Shown one piece after another: positions 34,614-44,127 of a DNA stretch of 64,000 bases. Location: the NCBI RefSeq assembly GCF_020905295.1, contig NZ_JAJJMM010000001.1, positions 4,898,001 to 4,962,000 on the forward strand, read 5' to 3'. Made by a program: the position numbers and the translations under genes. Positions within the stretch are counted from its first letter, which is position 1. Each line of letters begins with the position of its first letter. This DNA is from Flavobacterium piscisymbiosum. GTDB taxonomy: Bacteria; Bacteroidota; Bacteroidia; Flavobacteriales; Flavobacteriaceae. The notes beneath the pieces are model-generated. The model was given only the letters and a program-made list of their open reading frames with translations. It was not told where the DNA came from and did no database searches.

Positions 34614-36239
34614 TTATTTTTTAATAAAACGTCTTACCGTTTTGATTCCGTCTTTTTCTACCGAAATAAAGTAAATTCCAGATTTTAAACCTGACACATC
34701 TATTCTGTTATCGTTTACTTTTTGTGTTGAAACAGTTGCGCCGCCTTCAGAATTGATAATGCATACGTTTGCTCCAGAAACTTCAATAGTAAATGAAATT
34801 GAATCTTCGCTAGGATTTGGATAAATACTCAAATTTTCGATACCCGTTGCAGAAGCTGTTTTAGCAGCTAAACCTGCAGCCGATTTCGTGATTCTGAACC
34901 AATTGATATTGACACCAGAACTTTGTATAAATATCCCGAAATTGTACGTTCCTGCATTTACATTTACGGTTTGAGAAACCGTTTGCCAGTTTTGCCAACC
35001 TCCTGTATTAGGAATATTAACATTACCTAACTGAATACTTCCTGCATTTAAATCAGATGATATTCTGGCGCCATTTACAGCACTTGCTACTCTATATTCG
35101 ATTACATAAGAACCCGAAGTTGGGAAATTGATATTAGAATATGCCATCCAGTCGCCTGTATCTGCATATCCTACATTTAAGCCTCCGCCTGTATCTGTAG
35201 TAGATTCAGTTTGTACACCACTCATCGAAGAGTAGCTTTCTGCTTGTATTAAAGTTCCTGTACCTGTTGGTGGATTACTTCCGGTAATAACCTGATTTAC
35301 GGCTGTTAATAATGATTTAGAACCCACAGCATCCTGAGACAATTCCCAAATCATAACTCCGCCCGCATTCTGAATCGCGAAGGTTGTTTTTGCTTTAATG
35401 GTTGGAATCCCGTTATAATAAATCGTATTTCCTACCTGATCCAGATTTTCTGCTCCCGGATATTGCGCTACAATATTGGCATAAGAAATTCCCTGATTAG
35501 CAGAAGCTCCAAAACCATATCCGTAAAACGGAAGTCCAATGATCGCTTTGCTTGCCGGTAATCCTCTTCCTGTCCAGTAATTAAACTGGTTTACTGCCAT
35601 ACTGTACGGAGAATGTTGTCCTGGGTTTCCCGGTTGCCACGGTCCTGTTGCATCATACGCCATGATGTTAATCCAGTCAAAAGCTACAAAAGTAGATGCA
35701 GGTACATTTGCACCGCCATATCCTTCTGAAAGCGCCGCCGAAATTAGTTTTCCATTAGCATGCAATTTGGCCGCAAGCGCTATCACAAATCCGCCATAAT
35801 CGCTATTAATTGCCGGCCCTTCAAGATCCATGTCGACACCATCAAAATTATGAGCCACAACATAATCGTAGATTTTCTGAATAAAAGCTGTTCTGTTGGC
35901 AGCTTTAATCAAATTGAAGTAGTTATCACGAATAGCGCCTCCTTCAGAAACTGAGCCTCCTCCAAGGGAAACAAAAACTTTTACGTTTTGAGCATGTGCC
36001 GCATTAATTATGGTATTACTTCCTGAATTAAAAGACAGATATCCATTGGCATCAGGATTTTCGAAAGCAATATTAATATGCGTCAGTTTACTGTACTGAA
36101 CGCTGCTCGAAAAGGCATTCAGATCTACCCAATTTGGGATATAAGCGATAACTTTTTTTTGGGCAACTGATAAGTTAACAATACCCAGAACCAAAATCAA
36201 GATCCATTTTAGCTGGATCACTTTGTAATTGTTTTTCAT
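34614..36239 (-). CDS. Secreted GH18 chitinase-like enzyme with CBM6 and T9SS signal
   Basis: The 541-residue protein has a signal peptide (about 1-26), a GH18 TIM barrel (about 28-318) with the catalytic signature FDGVDMDLEG (Asp133, Asp136, Asp138, acid/base Glu140), a CBM6 carbohydrate-binding module (about 329-455) and a T9SS type A sorting domain (about 468-541, YPNPSEDS to FIKK). It should hydrolyse chitin or similar N-acetylglucosamine polymers outside the cell. CBM6 is nearly identical to that of the neighbouring GH64 enzyme. A repeat element lies between it and GH64. Confidence 0.93.
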   Translation of the reverse strand: MKNNYKVIQLKWILILVLGIVNLSVAQKKVIAYIPNWVDLNAFSSSVQYSKLTHINIAFENPDANGYLSFNSGSNTIINAAHAQNVKVFVSLGGGSVSEGGAIRDNYFNLIKAANRTAFIQKIYDYVVAHNFDGVDMDLEGPAINSDYGGFVIALAAKLHANGKLISAALSEGYGGANVPASTFVAFDWINIMAYDATGPWQPGNPGQHSPYSMAVNQFNYWTGRGLPASKAIIGLPFYGYGFGASANQGISYANIVAQYPGAENLDQVGNTIYYNGIPTIKAKTTFAIQNAGGVMIWELSQDAVGSKSLLTAVNQVITGSNPPTGTGTLIQAESYSSMSGVQTESTTDTGGGLNVGYADTGDWMAYSNINFPTSGSYVIEYRVASAVNGARISSDLNAGSIQLGNVNIPNTGGWQNWQTVSQTVNVNAGTYNFGIFIQSSGVNINWFRITKSAAGLAAKTASATGIENLSIYPNPSEDSISFTIEVSGANVCIINSEGGATVSTQKVNDNRIDVSGLKSGIYFISVEKDGIKTVRRFIKK

Positions 36240-36386
36240 AGTAACATTTTTTAATAGATTAATAGATATGTAAATTTTCGGGGGAGAAAATAATTTTAGT
36301 TTTTAGACTTTAGATTTCAGATTGGTTGGAACCTAAAAATCTAAAGACTTAGATCTAAAATTTCTTTTAAAACTATTCTTTAATGC

Positions 36387-36581
36387 CTTGGGTGCAATCC
36401 ATAAAAATCTTAATCAAACACATAGAAACATAGATTTTATTTGTTTGAAAAAAGAACATTAAAAAGAAACTCGTTTCTATCACATAGTCCCGAAGCTTCG
36501 GGATGTGTTAATGCAAAGTGAAACGCCTTTTTTGATCTTTATAATTCTATGTTCCTATGTGTTAAAATAATTACGCCCAAC
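36387..36581 (+). repeat. MITE-like element copy A
   Basis: Core inverted repeats CACATAGAAACATAG (36419-36433) and CTATGTTCCTATGTG (36547-36561) enclose AAAGAAACTCGTTTCT and TTAATGCAAAGTGAAACGCC. The outer ends CTTGGGTGCAAT (36387-36398) and ATTACGCCCAAC (36570-36581) are near-perfect inverted copies. The 36240-36584 gap contains nothing else recognisable apart from some AT-rich sequence. An internal palindrome CCCGAAGCTTCGGG lies in the middle. Confidence 0.85.
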
Positions 36582-36584
36582 AGC

Positions 36585-39257
36585 TTATTTCTTTATAAAA
36601 CGTTTCACCGTTTTCTGACCGTCTTTTTCAAATACTATCAAATAAATTCCGCGTCGTAAATACGAAACATCTAAACTGTTATTATTGACTTTTCGTCCGG
36701 AAAATACAGTTCCTGTCTGAGAATCTACAATGCTTACATTTCCTCCGCTGACATCCGTTGTAATGTAAAGTGTATTTTCGACCGGACTTGGATATATGTT
36801 CAATGCCGTTTCGACAACTTCCTCCTCAACCACTTGAGCTTGAGCTGATTTAGCTGTTAAACCCGCACCTACTTTTGTAATTTTTATCCAGTTAATGTTC
36901 ATTCCGGTATTCTGAATATAGATTCCAAAATTGTACGTTCCTGCATTTACATTTACCGTCTGAGATACCGTTTGCCAATTTTGCCATCCTCCTGTGTTTG
37001 GAATATCAACATTGCCTAAAACAATAGTTCCTCCGTTTAAATCAGACGATAACCTACCACCCGTTACGCCACTTGCAACACGGTATTCTATTAAATAAGA
37101 ACCAGTCGTTGGAAAATTAATACTGTTATAAGCCAACCAGTCACCCGTTTCGGTATAACCAACATTTGAACCTCCGCCCGTATCTGTAGTTGCTTCAACC
37201 TGAATACCGCTCATGGCAGAATAATCTTCGGCCTGAATTAAAACAGAAGTTTGCGAAGTCGTTGCCGGAACCAATTTCCATTGTCCGCACGTTTGATTGT
37301 TATTGTCCCATTGTTGAACCACTGCGCCAGAAGCTGTACTTGCTCCTGCAACCTCAACGATTCGACCACTATGTCTGGCTACAATTTTATAAAATCCGTC
37401 GCCCGTTGCAACTAATACAAACTGTTGGTTAGTTGTCGCATTGTATGGATATTGCTCTACTTTCGCACCATTGGCTTTATTAAAATTATTTACGTCTAAA
37501 GACTGACCGCTATGATTGGCAATGATTTTGTACAATCCGTCGCCCAAATGTGTGAAGGTAAATTTCTGATTGTTGCCTGAATTCAAAGCGCCCTGATTGA
37601 TGGCAGCACCATTCGATAAATTCGCATTCCAGACATCCATATATAAATTGCTGTTTCTGTTTTGAAGATAAAAGGTCTGATTATTCAAAGTAGTTACTCC
37701 ATTTGCCAGAATTCTAATCGAAGTCACTTTATCATTCCATGTGGTATTCAAACAAGAATTATCAGAATTGATTACCGTTGAAGCTCCTGTAAAATTATCA
37801 TCCTGATACAAAATCGCCTGAAAACCCTGAGCTACTTTAAGTGACGAAATATCATCGTTTAAAACTCCTAAAGTATTCAAACGCGCCAAATTATAATCAC
37901 CAATAGTCAATCCGCCAGAAAACTCGGTGTAATTACAATCTTTATAAACCGTAATAACATCTGTAGTAGCCGGAACCGAAGGTGTTGTACCTGCATATCC
38001 TCCAAACGTAGCAATTACTTTTGTTGGCTGAGGCGAATGAAGCGACGGCGACTGATCAGCCACATCATCATAGGCAAATCCGTAAGCGAGATTATCTACA
38101 CTTATTCCTGGTAAATGCCAGAATTTAGAATAATGATTGGTTGGATTCACCTGATAAAATTTTGATGCATCGTACCAATTTTGCTGTCCCGGATTTGAAG
38201 TTGTAACATTTACCACATGACGATTAATCGCCGCCGTTAATTGCGCCTGAACCACAAGATCAAGATCTCCGTCGACCAATCTTCTGTCCAGAACACCTTT
38301 TCCTTCTAGGGCTTCCTGAGTTGATGGTCTGTTTTGAACTCTTCCCGTTCTACCCACAAAACCTCCTGATTGTCCCACAACTTCAAGTTGTTCGCCAATC
38401 ACTCTTCCTTTGAAAACTCCGGCATCGCCTGCATAAAATATTAAATCTTCATTTTTATATTTGTTCCAAATGGCATCAATATAAGATTTCAGATAATTGG
38501 CCTGAGCTCCTACAGAAGTTCCTCCCGTTCCGTCTGCAAAAGCGGGAGTTTTTGATGGTGCCGTAATTTCGCCGGTTGTATTATTGACACAACCTTGAAA
38601 TTCTGATGGCACATTTGCTTTGAAAGCCGCCACAATATCAGCGTGCTTTTTTAGTTCACCTACTCTTTTCTGATATCCATTGGCACCAAATAACTCCAGT
38701 CCCATTGGGTATTTATACGAATCGACTCTCGAAGGATTTCCAAAGAAACCATATTGATTATTAGTCAATTCGATGATTTCATATAAAATGCCCTGATTTG
38801 GGTCTGTAGCATTCAACGGATTTGGAGATGTATATCCCGAAGGAGCACCATTTGCGCCAAAAAAGTAGAAATACAACTGCTGTCCTTTGGCAATAAAAAC
38901 CCTGCAGCCTGCAATTTGCGGCAGCGTAAAAGTTTTGTTAGGAATTTCGCTTAACTTGGTAAAACAATTGGCATATTTCGAGTTTTGTCCCGGTCCGGTA
39001 TTTCCGCCAATTGTAGGTCCTGTAACGGTATTATAAGAAGCACTCATAGGCAAAACCTGACTTGTTTTGGCATTGACCCAAACGTGATTTCCAGTATTGT
39101 AATCGATACCTACAATGGCGACATACAATTCGTTGTCATTAAATGTTGACGTATTACTTATCGTAAACGGAATTGGGCCCTGCCCGTACATAAAATTGCA
39201 TAGCAATGCCAGAAGCAATGCAGTAAAAAACCTTTTTTGTAATTTAAAATTTCTCAT
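36585..39257 (-). CDS. Secreted GH64 beta-1,3-glucanase with lectin-like modules and T9SS signal
   Basis: The 890-residue protein has a signal peptide (1-25), a GH64 laminaripentaose-producing-type catalytic domain (about 27-420; likely catalytic Glu163 and Asp179, spaced 16 residues as in known members), a beta/gamma-crystallin-like module (about 434-518), a ricin-type lectin domain (about 526-665; KFTFTHLGDGLYKIIANHSG), CBM6 (about 672-795) and a T9SS sorting domain (about 818-890, IYPSPVENT to FIKK). It should cut beta-1,3-glucan such as laminarin or fungal wall glucan. It lies between GH18 and GH16 genes, forming a fungal-wall-directed set. Confidence 0.9.
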   Translation of the reverse strand: MRNFKLQKRFFTALLLALLCNFMYGQGPIPFTISNTSTFNDNELYVAIVGIDYNTGNHVWVNAKTSQVLPMSASYNTVTGPTIGGNTGPGQNSKYANCFTKLSEIPNKTFTLPQIAGCRVFIAKGQQLYFYFFGANGAPSGYTSPNPLNATDPNQGILYEIIELTNNQYGFFGNPSRVDSYKYPMGLELFGANGYQKRVGELKKHADIVAAFKANVPSEFQGCVNNTTGEITAPSKTPAFADGTGGTSVGAQANYLKSYIDAIWNKYKNEDLIFYAGDAGVFKGRVIGEQLEVVGQSGGFVGRTGRVQNRPSTQEALEGKGVLDRRLVDGDLDLVVQAQLTAAINRHVVNVTTSNPGQQNWYDASKFYQVNPTNHYSKFWHLPGISVDNLAYGFAYDDVADQSPSLHSPQPTKVIATFGGYAGTTPSVPATTDVITVYKDCNYTEFSGGLTIGDYNLARLNTLGVLNDDISSLKVAQGFQAILYQDDNFTGASTVINSDNSCLNTTWNDKVTSIRILANGVTTLNNQTFYLQNRNSNLYMDVWNANLSNGAAINQGALNSGNNQKFTFTHLGDGLYKIIANHSGQSLDVNNFNKANGAKVEQYPYNATTNQQFVLVATGDGFYKIVARHSGRIVEVAGASTASGAVVQQWDNNNQTCGQWKLVPATTSQTSVLIQAEDYSAMSGIQVEATTDTGGGSNVGYTETGDWLAYNSINFPTTGSYLIEYRVASGVTGGRLSSDLNGGTIVLGNVDIPNTGGWQNWQTVSQTVNVNAGTYNFGIYIQNTGMNINWIKITKVGAGLTAKSAQAQVVEEEVVETALNIYPSPVENTLYITTDVSGGNVSIVDSQTGTVFSGRKVNNNSLDVSYLRRGIYLIVFEKDGQKTVKRFIKK

Positions 39258-39363
39258 TGTTTAAAATTGTTTGGGTTAATAAACTTGTTTTTAATTCATT
39301 AGTAAGAATGAGAAAATATTAAGCTATAACTCGTCGCATTTAATTCGGAAAATTTATTTAAAA

Positions 39364-39564
39364 ACATAGAAACATAGATTCTATGGATGAAAAAGTATAC
39401 AAAAAAGAAATCCATTTCTTTCGCATAGCTATCTATGTGCTTTTATATAAAGTGAAATGCCTTTTTCGCAAACAAAATCTATGTTTCTATGTGTTAAAAA
39501 GAATCATAACTACGAGTTTATTTATAAAAGTTAGGTGTAACTATTAAGGATCATTACACCCAAC
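39364..39564 (+). repeat. MITE-like element copy B
   Basis: Core ends ACATAGAAACATAG (39364-39377) and CTATGTTTCTATGTG (39479-39493) enclose AAAAAGAAATCCATTTCTTT and AAAGTGAAATGCC. A right outer end ATTACACCCAAC is present at 39553-39564, further out than in copy C; a left outer end is not clear. This fills most of the 39258-39575 gap. Confidence 0.8.
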
Positions 39565-39575
39565 TGGGTTTTAGA

Positions 39576-42500
39576 TTATTGCTTGATCAGTTTTTTAGAC
39601 CAGCTTTTTTGATCAGATTTAAAGTTCAGAATGTAAATTCCTTTTCTAAGTTTACTTACATCTATGACATCTTCTTTAGCATCAGCATTCAGTTTTTTCT
39701 CTACCAGTAATGTTCCTGAATCATCATAAATCGTTACGATTTTGTTGTCTAATTTTTCAGGTATTGCCAATTGAATATAATTGCTTGCCGGATTAGGATA
39801 TACTGCAAATGCTGTAGTTGTTGCATCAGCTTCTTCAGTTACAACCGCAGCTTTCTTAGCTGTAGAGGCAGATCCGTAAGCTTCGATTTCGAATAGAGAA
39901 TATCCGTACGGAGCCAAAGCTTTCGCCGTACATAAAACTCTAATGTATCTTCCGGTTCCGTTCACCGTCAAATCATCTGTTCCTCCGTCGCTGGCCGTTT
40001 GTGTGTTTACAGTTTCATTTTCGGTAAAAACATTATCCGTCGAAATTTGTACTTTGTATTGGGTTGCAAAAGCGGCTTCCCATTTTAATACTACACGATT
40101 GATGTTGTAATTACTTCCTAAATCAACATAAATCCATTCGCTTGCATTGACAAAACTACTCGCCCATCTTGTTCCTGCGTCTCCGTCTGTGGCTTTCGCC
40201 GAAGAATAAGTGGCATTTTCTTCTGAAGAAGCTAAAGTTGTTTTGGCTAAAGCCAAATTGACATTGTTTGTTGGCGGCGTGATATTTCGAACGATAACAT
40301 CGCTGAAAACTCCTGTTGCCAAAGTTCCGTTTGCATGAGAAGTCACTGCCATTCCCACATAAATAGTATTGGCCATAGCAATTGTTCTTGGCGTACCCAA
40401 TTGTGTCCAGGTTGAACCATTATCTGAAGTATAAGACGTAAATACATTTCCTGCTCTTGTTACACGAAGCCATTTTGGAGTCGTTCCTGTAGCTGTCTGA
40501 GCCGTTGTGATTGCTGAAACAGCATCTCTGGATAAAAATTCTACTCCAGCTGCAGCCGTAATATCGGTCATAGCGTGTTTAGAAGTTGGTGTAAGTGTCT
40601 CGCGAAACATTACTCCGGCTTTTGCGTAAGTGTTGGTATTGGTTAACGAATTTACTTTGGCTATAATTTCTCCATCGCCCGTAATAGACTGATTTACAAA
40701 TTGAAATTGATCGCTTGATTCCCAAATATCAGTTCCTGATCCTTTTATGGTAAAAGTTCCGCTGGCATGAGTGGCTTCTCCTGCTGGAGTTACAGCACCT
40801 AAATCTGAACTTATCCAAGGCGCTGGTAAAGTTGCCGGAGGATTTTCTGTTCCCACTAAATTTACCGCTCTGATATTATCAAAATAATACGTATTTCCTG
40901 AATTTGTTCCCGGTTCAAACAAAAACACAAACCGGTTCACTTCAGTATCTAGTGTCGATGCATCCGGAGCGCTCGCATAAGTAAACGTAATGGTATGCCA
41001 GGTATTGGTTTGTTTTACAACACCCTGATAAATACTATGTCTCCCCACAGGATAATTAGAAGGAACCGAAGCACTACTTTCTGCCTGCCATGAAATTACA
41101 GATCCAACCGGCGCAGAGGTATACACATCCATAGCAAATTTCTTCGTTCCGCTTTTGAAATCTCCAATATTATTTAAAGCGGTATTGAATGAAAAGTTAT
41201 CATATAATTCAGTCGATTTTCTAACATATTTTCCAACGTTTGTAGAGGTATTGATTCCGCTTGCACTTGGATTTGGCGTGTTTGCCGTATAAGTTCCAAT
41301 TGCATCTCTAAACGTGATATTATGAACCGTTTGGTAATCTTCGTAAACTACTCCGGGCGTAAAAGTATCCGGTAATTTAGTAGAACCAATTCTGATATTA
41401 TCAAAATAATAAGTATCGTTTGTAAAAGAACCTGAATTGGCTAATATCACCATTTGATTGACCGCCAGATTAGATGTTCCCGGATCCGGACTTGAATTAT
41501 AGTAGAAAGTCAGCGTTTCCCATTGATTCTGTTTGGTCGTGATGGCAACATAATTACTGTTTCTTCCTGTAGGGAAATTAGCCGGAAGCGACGTTGCACT
41601 ATTCTCTAAATTCAGACTAACCACTGTACCAATTGGCGCTGTAGTATAAACATCTATCATGATTTTATTGGTCTGACTTTTTAATAAACCTGCATCTTCG
41701 ATATTGCCTTGCGTATTAAAGAAAAGTACATCATATTGTTCGGTAATATTTCGAACATACTTTGCCACATTCGCAGACGAGTTAACCGCATTTGCTCCGG
41801 GATTTGCCACAACAGAATATACTCCGGTTGTAGTTCCTTTAATTATCTTATTGATACCATCATAATTCTGAAGAACATCTGTAGCAATAATTGGTTTTTC
41901 GGGCGCTGCTCTGGTAAGCAAATTATCAAAATAATAAGTCGTGCCGGTATTCGAATTCGATTCAAAAAGAAAAACTACATTATTAATAGATAACGCGCTT
42001 GTATTGGCGTCGATTACTTTTTCGAATTCAAATTCAATAGTTTCCCATTTGTTTTGAACTGTAGTTGTGGCTTTGTAACCGCTATGTCTTCCTGAAGGGA
42101 AATTTGTTGCTGTGGTTACTAAACTATTTTCGAGTTGCATCGAGATTTTAGTTCCAACTGGCGCCGAGGTATAGATATCAAAAGAAAGTTTTTTTCTGCC
42201 ATATACATAATCATTCGCATTGCTGATGGTTACATTTTTGATATTCATAACATCATACAATTCAGAGGCGTTACGAACATATTTCCCCACCAAAGCCGAA
42301 GTATTGATTCCTGTAGCCGATGGATTTGCCACCGCTTCTGTCAAAACTCCTGTTTTAAGTCCGTAGACGATATTTCTATTCGATTGAAAATCTTCGTAGA
42401 TTCTTTCTACCGGTAAAGGCACTTCTGTTACAACGGCCAATTTATAAGTATTACTGGCACATCCTGACACTGTAGTCGCTACAGAAACATCTCCGCCTGT

Positions 42501-43538
42501 AGTTCCCCAATTTACAGTAATTGTATTGGTACCTTGTCCTGAAGTAATTGATGCTCCAGCCGGAACGGTCCAATTATAAGCGGCTCCGGGAATCGCATTG
42601 ATCGAATACGTTTTGCCTGTTTCGTTATGGTATACTTTTGCATCGCCCAAAACGCCATACGTAAAACTACCACTGTAAACACGAACATAATCTACTTGCA
42701 GCTTTGCAGGAAAGTCAGCCGGAATTGGTTCTACACCTGCTCCGTTTACACTTGTATAAGGCGTTCCGCCACTACCAACAGCCAGATTTAAAATAATATA
42801 AAACTGTTGGTCATTAAAAGGCCATCCGCCATTTACAGTCGTTTGTGGCGTGGCAGTATGAAATAAATTGCCATCTATAAACCATTTAATGATATTTGGT
42901 CCCCATTCTACCGCATAAACGTGAAATTCTGAAGATAAATCCGTTGGTGAAGAATAACTTCTTCCAGTATAATGATAGCCACCTGCGTCATAATGAAGCG
43001 TTCCGTCTACAGATTTTGGGTTTCTGTGCTTGGCTTCCATGATATCAATTTCACCTGTAAAAGGCCAGTTTGAAGTTCCTGCAGGTAACATCCAGAAAGC
43101 AGGCCATGCGCCCATTCCGTTAGATAATTTCATACGGGCTTCGATTCTTCCGTATTTGATGGCATATTTACCTTCTGTGGTGAGTTTTGCAGAAGAATAC
43201 GGTTGTGACGGAAAGGCAGCATTGGGTTCGTATTTTGCCTGAATGTTCAAATAGCTGTTTGTTCCTTCTTTGACAATTGTCGCCTGAGCAGGATCGTAAC
43301 GCTGTGCTTCGGCATTTCCAAATCCGCAAAGCGATGGACAGCCGTTTCCGGAAATACTTTGCCATTTGGTAGTGTCTACGGTTGTCCCGTTAAATTCATC
43401 CGACCAAATTAAGGTGTTGCATTGTGAGTAAACTTTTAAGAGTGGAAATAATGCCAGAACGAGTAACATTAAACACCTTTTTAGTACATTGTAATTGCTT
43501 TTCGGTGGTCGGCCGAAAAAAGAGTCTTTTTGTTTCAT
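39576..43538 (-). CDS. Secreted multidomain GH16 laminarinase with triple repeat and T9SS signal
   Basis: The 1320-residue protein has a signal peptide (about 1-38), a GH16 beta-1,3-glucanase domain (about 42-290) with catalytic GEIDIME (Glu163, Asp165, Glu168), a PKD/Ig-like module (about 298-372), three homologous modules of about 170 residues (starting near 378, 553 and 733; each has DFQ/NYDG/DYQ, KYVRN-E-YD and FPSGRHSGY-like motifs), a DUF1349-like lamin-type domain (about 910-1095), an F5/8 type C (discoidin) domain (about 1100-1230) and a T9SS sorting domain to KLIKQ. The modules likely bind polysaccharide. It should cleave laminarin-type glucans. Confidence 0.93.
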   Translation of the reverse strand: MKQKDSFFGRPPKSNYNVLKRCLMLLVLALFPLLKVYSQCNTLIWSDEFNGTTVDTTKWQSISGNGCPSLCGFGNAEAQRYDPAQATIVKEGTNSYLNIQAKYEPNAAFPSQPYSSAKLTTEGKYAIKYGRIEARMKLSNGMGAWPAFWMLPAGTSNWPFTGEIDIMEAKHRNPKSVDGTLHYDAGGYHYTGRSYSSPTDLSSEFHVYAVEWGPNIIKWFIDGNLFHTATPQTTVNGGWPFNDQQFYIILNLAVGSGGTPYTSVNGAGVEPIPADFPAKLQVDYVRVYSGSFTYGVLGDAKVYHNETGKTYSINAIPGAAYNWTVPAGASITSGQGTNTITVNWGTTGGDVSVATTVSGCASNTYKLAVVTEVPLPVERIYEDFQSNRNIVYGLKTGVLTEAVANPSATGINTSALVGKYVRNASELYDVMNIKNVTISNANDYVYGRKKLSFDIYTSAPVGTKISMQLENSLVTTATNFPSGRHSGYKATTTVQNKWETIEFEFEKVIDANTSALSINNVVFLFESNSNTGTTYYFDNLLTRAAPEKPIIATDVLQNYDGINKIIKGTTTGVYSVVANPGANAVNSSANVAKYVRNITEQYDVLFFNTQGNIEDAGLLKSQTNKIMIDVYTTAPIGTVVSLNLENSATSLPANFPTGRNSNYVAITTKQNQWETLTFYYNSSPDPGTSNLAVNQMVILANSGSFTNDTYYFDNIRIGSTKLPDTFTPGVVYEDYQTVHNITFRDAIGTYTANTPNPSASGINTSTNVGKYVRKSTELYDNFSFNTALNNIGDFKSGTKKFAMDVYTSAPVGSVISWQAESSASVPSNYPVGRHSIYQGVVKQTNTWHTITFTYASAPDASTLDTEVNRFVFLFEPGTNSGNTYYFDNIRAVNLVGTENPPATLPAPWISSDLGAVTPAGEATHASGTFTIKGSGTDIWESSDQFQFVNQSITGDGEIIAKVNSLTNTNTYAKAGVMFRETLTPTSKHAMTDITAAAGVEFLSRDAVSAITTAQTATGTTPKWLRVTRAGNVFTSYTSDNGSTWTQLGTPRTIAMANTIYVGMAVTSHANGTLATGVFSDVIVRNITPPTNNVNLALAKTTLASSEENATYSSAKATDGDAGTRWASSFVNASEWIYVDLGSNYNINRVVLKWEAAFATQYKVQISTDNVFTENETVNTQTASDGGTDDLTVNGTGRYIRVLCTAKALAPYGYSLFEIEAYGSASTAKKAAVVTEEADATTTAFAVYPNPASNYIQLAIPEKLDNKIVTIYDDSGTLLVEKKLNADAKEDVIDVSKLRKGIYILNFKSDQKSWSKKLIKQ

Positions 43539-44127
43539 TTGTTTTTAGGTTATTTGTTAGTAAAGATTATTAGCACAATAAATACCTGCTTATAAAAACA
43601 GATTGCTATTGTAATAATAATGAGACAATATTAACAAATAAATCAGGCAAGACTTACATTTTACAATACGGTTTGACTACGGTGTTTGTAAAAAAATGTA
43701 ATAATTAGCCCGCAAAAAGCGTAAATCTACTTAGGATTTTACTGATAGTAAAAAATTCGTTATGTGTTGGTTATAAACCGATAGAAGATGGATTTTAATT
43801 GTAGGAATGTGAAAGAAAATGCAGTTTGCGTTTAGTTTGTCATTTCGACGGAGGAGAAATCTTCGCAAGAAACTCCGCAACAAATGTAGCCAATCTTTGT
43901 AGAATTTCTTGCGGAGATCCCTCGTTCCTCGGGATGACAAGATTGCGGTTATGATCGCGATTAATTTAGAACTTTTAGAATTAATACGTTATAAAATAAA
44001 ACATTTGCGCACATCTGCATCAATCTTTTTAAAATCTGCGTGAAAAATTTTAGCCACAGATTAAGGGATAAAAAAAATTAAAAAAATCTGCTCGATCTGC
44101 CAAATCTGCGAGAAAAAATAAACCCAT
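43539..44127. repeat. Repeat-filled gap upstream of GH16
   Basis: No gene is seen in these 589 bases. At 43837-43941 a degenerate inverted repeat runs from TTTGTCATTTCGACGGAGGAG to CCTCGGGATGACAAG, related to the perfect repeat at 47345. At about 44005-44115 lies a second family with TTTAAAATCTGCGTGAAA, CCACAGATTAAGG and AATCTGC words, also seen at 55594-55701. A 69-codon minus-strand frame across 43731-43940 is repeat sequence. The first 150 bases (43539-43690) are AT-rich and could hold the GH16 promoter, but I saw no clear box. Confidence 0.75.

Noticed and set aside
43731..43940. 69-codon minus-strand reading frame upstream of GH16
   Set aside because: The frame follows the arms of a degenerate inverted repeat; no signal of selection as coding.
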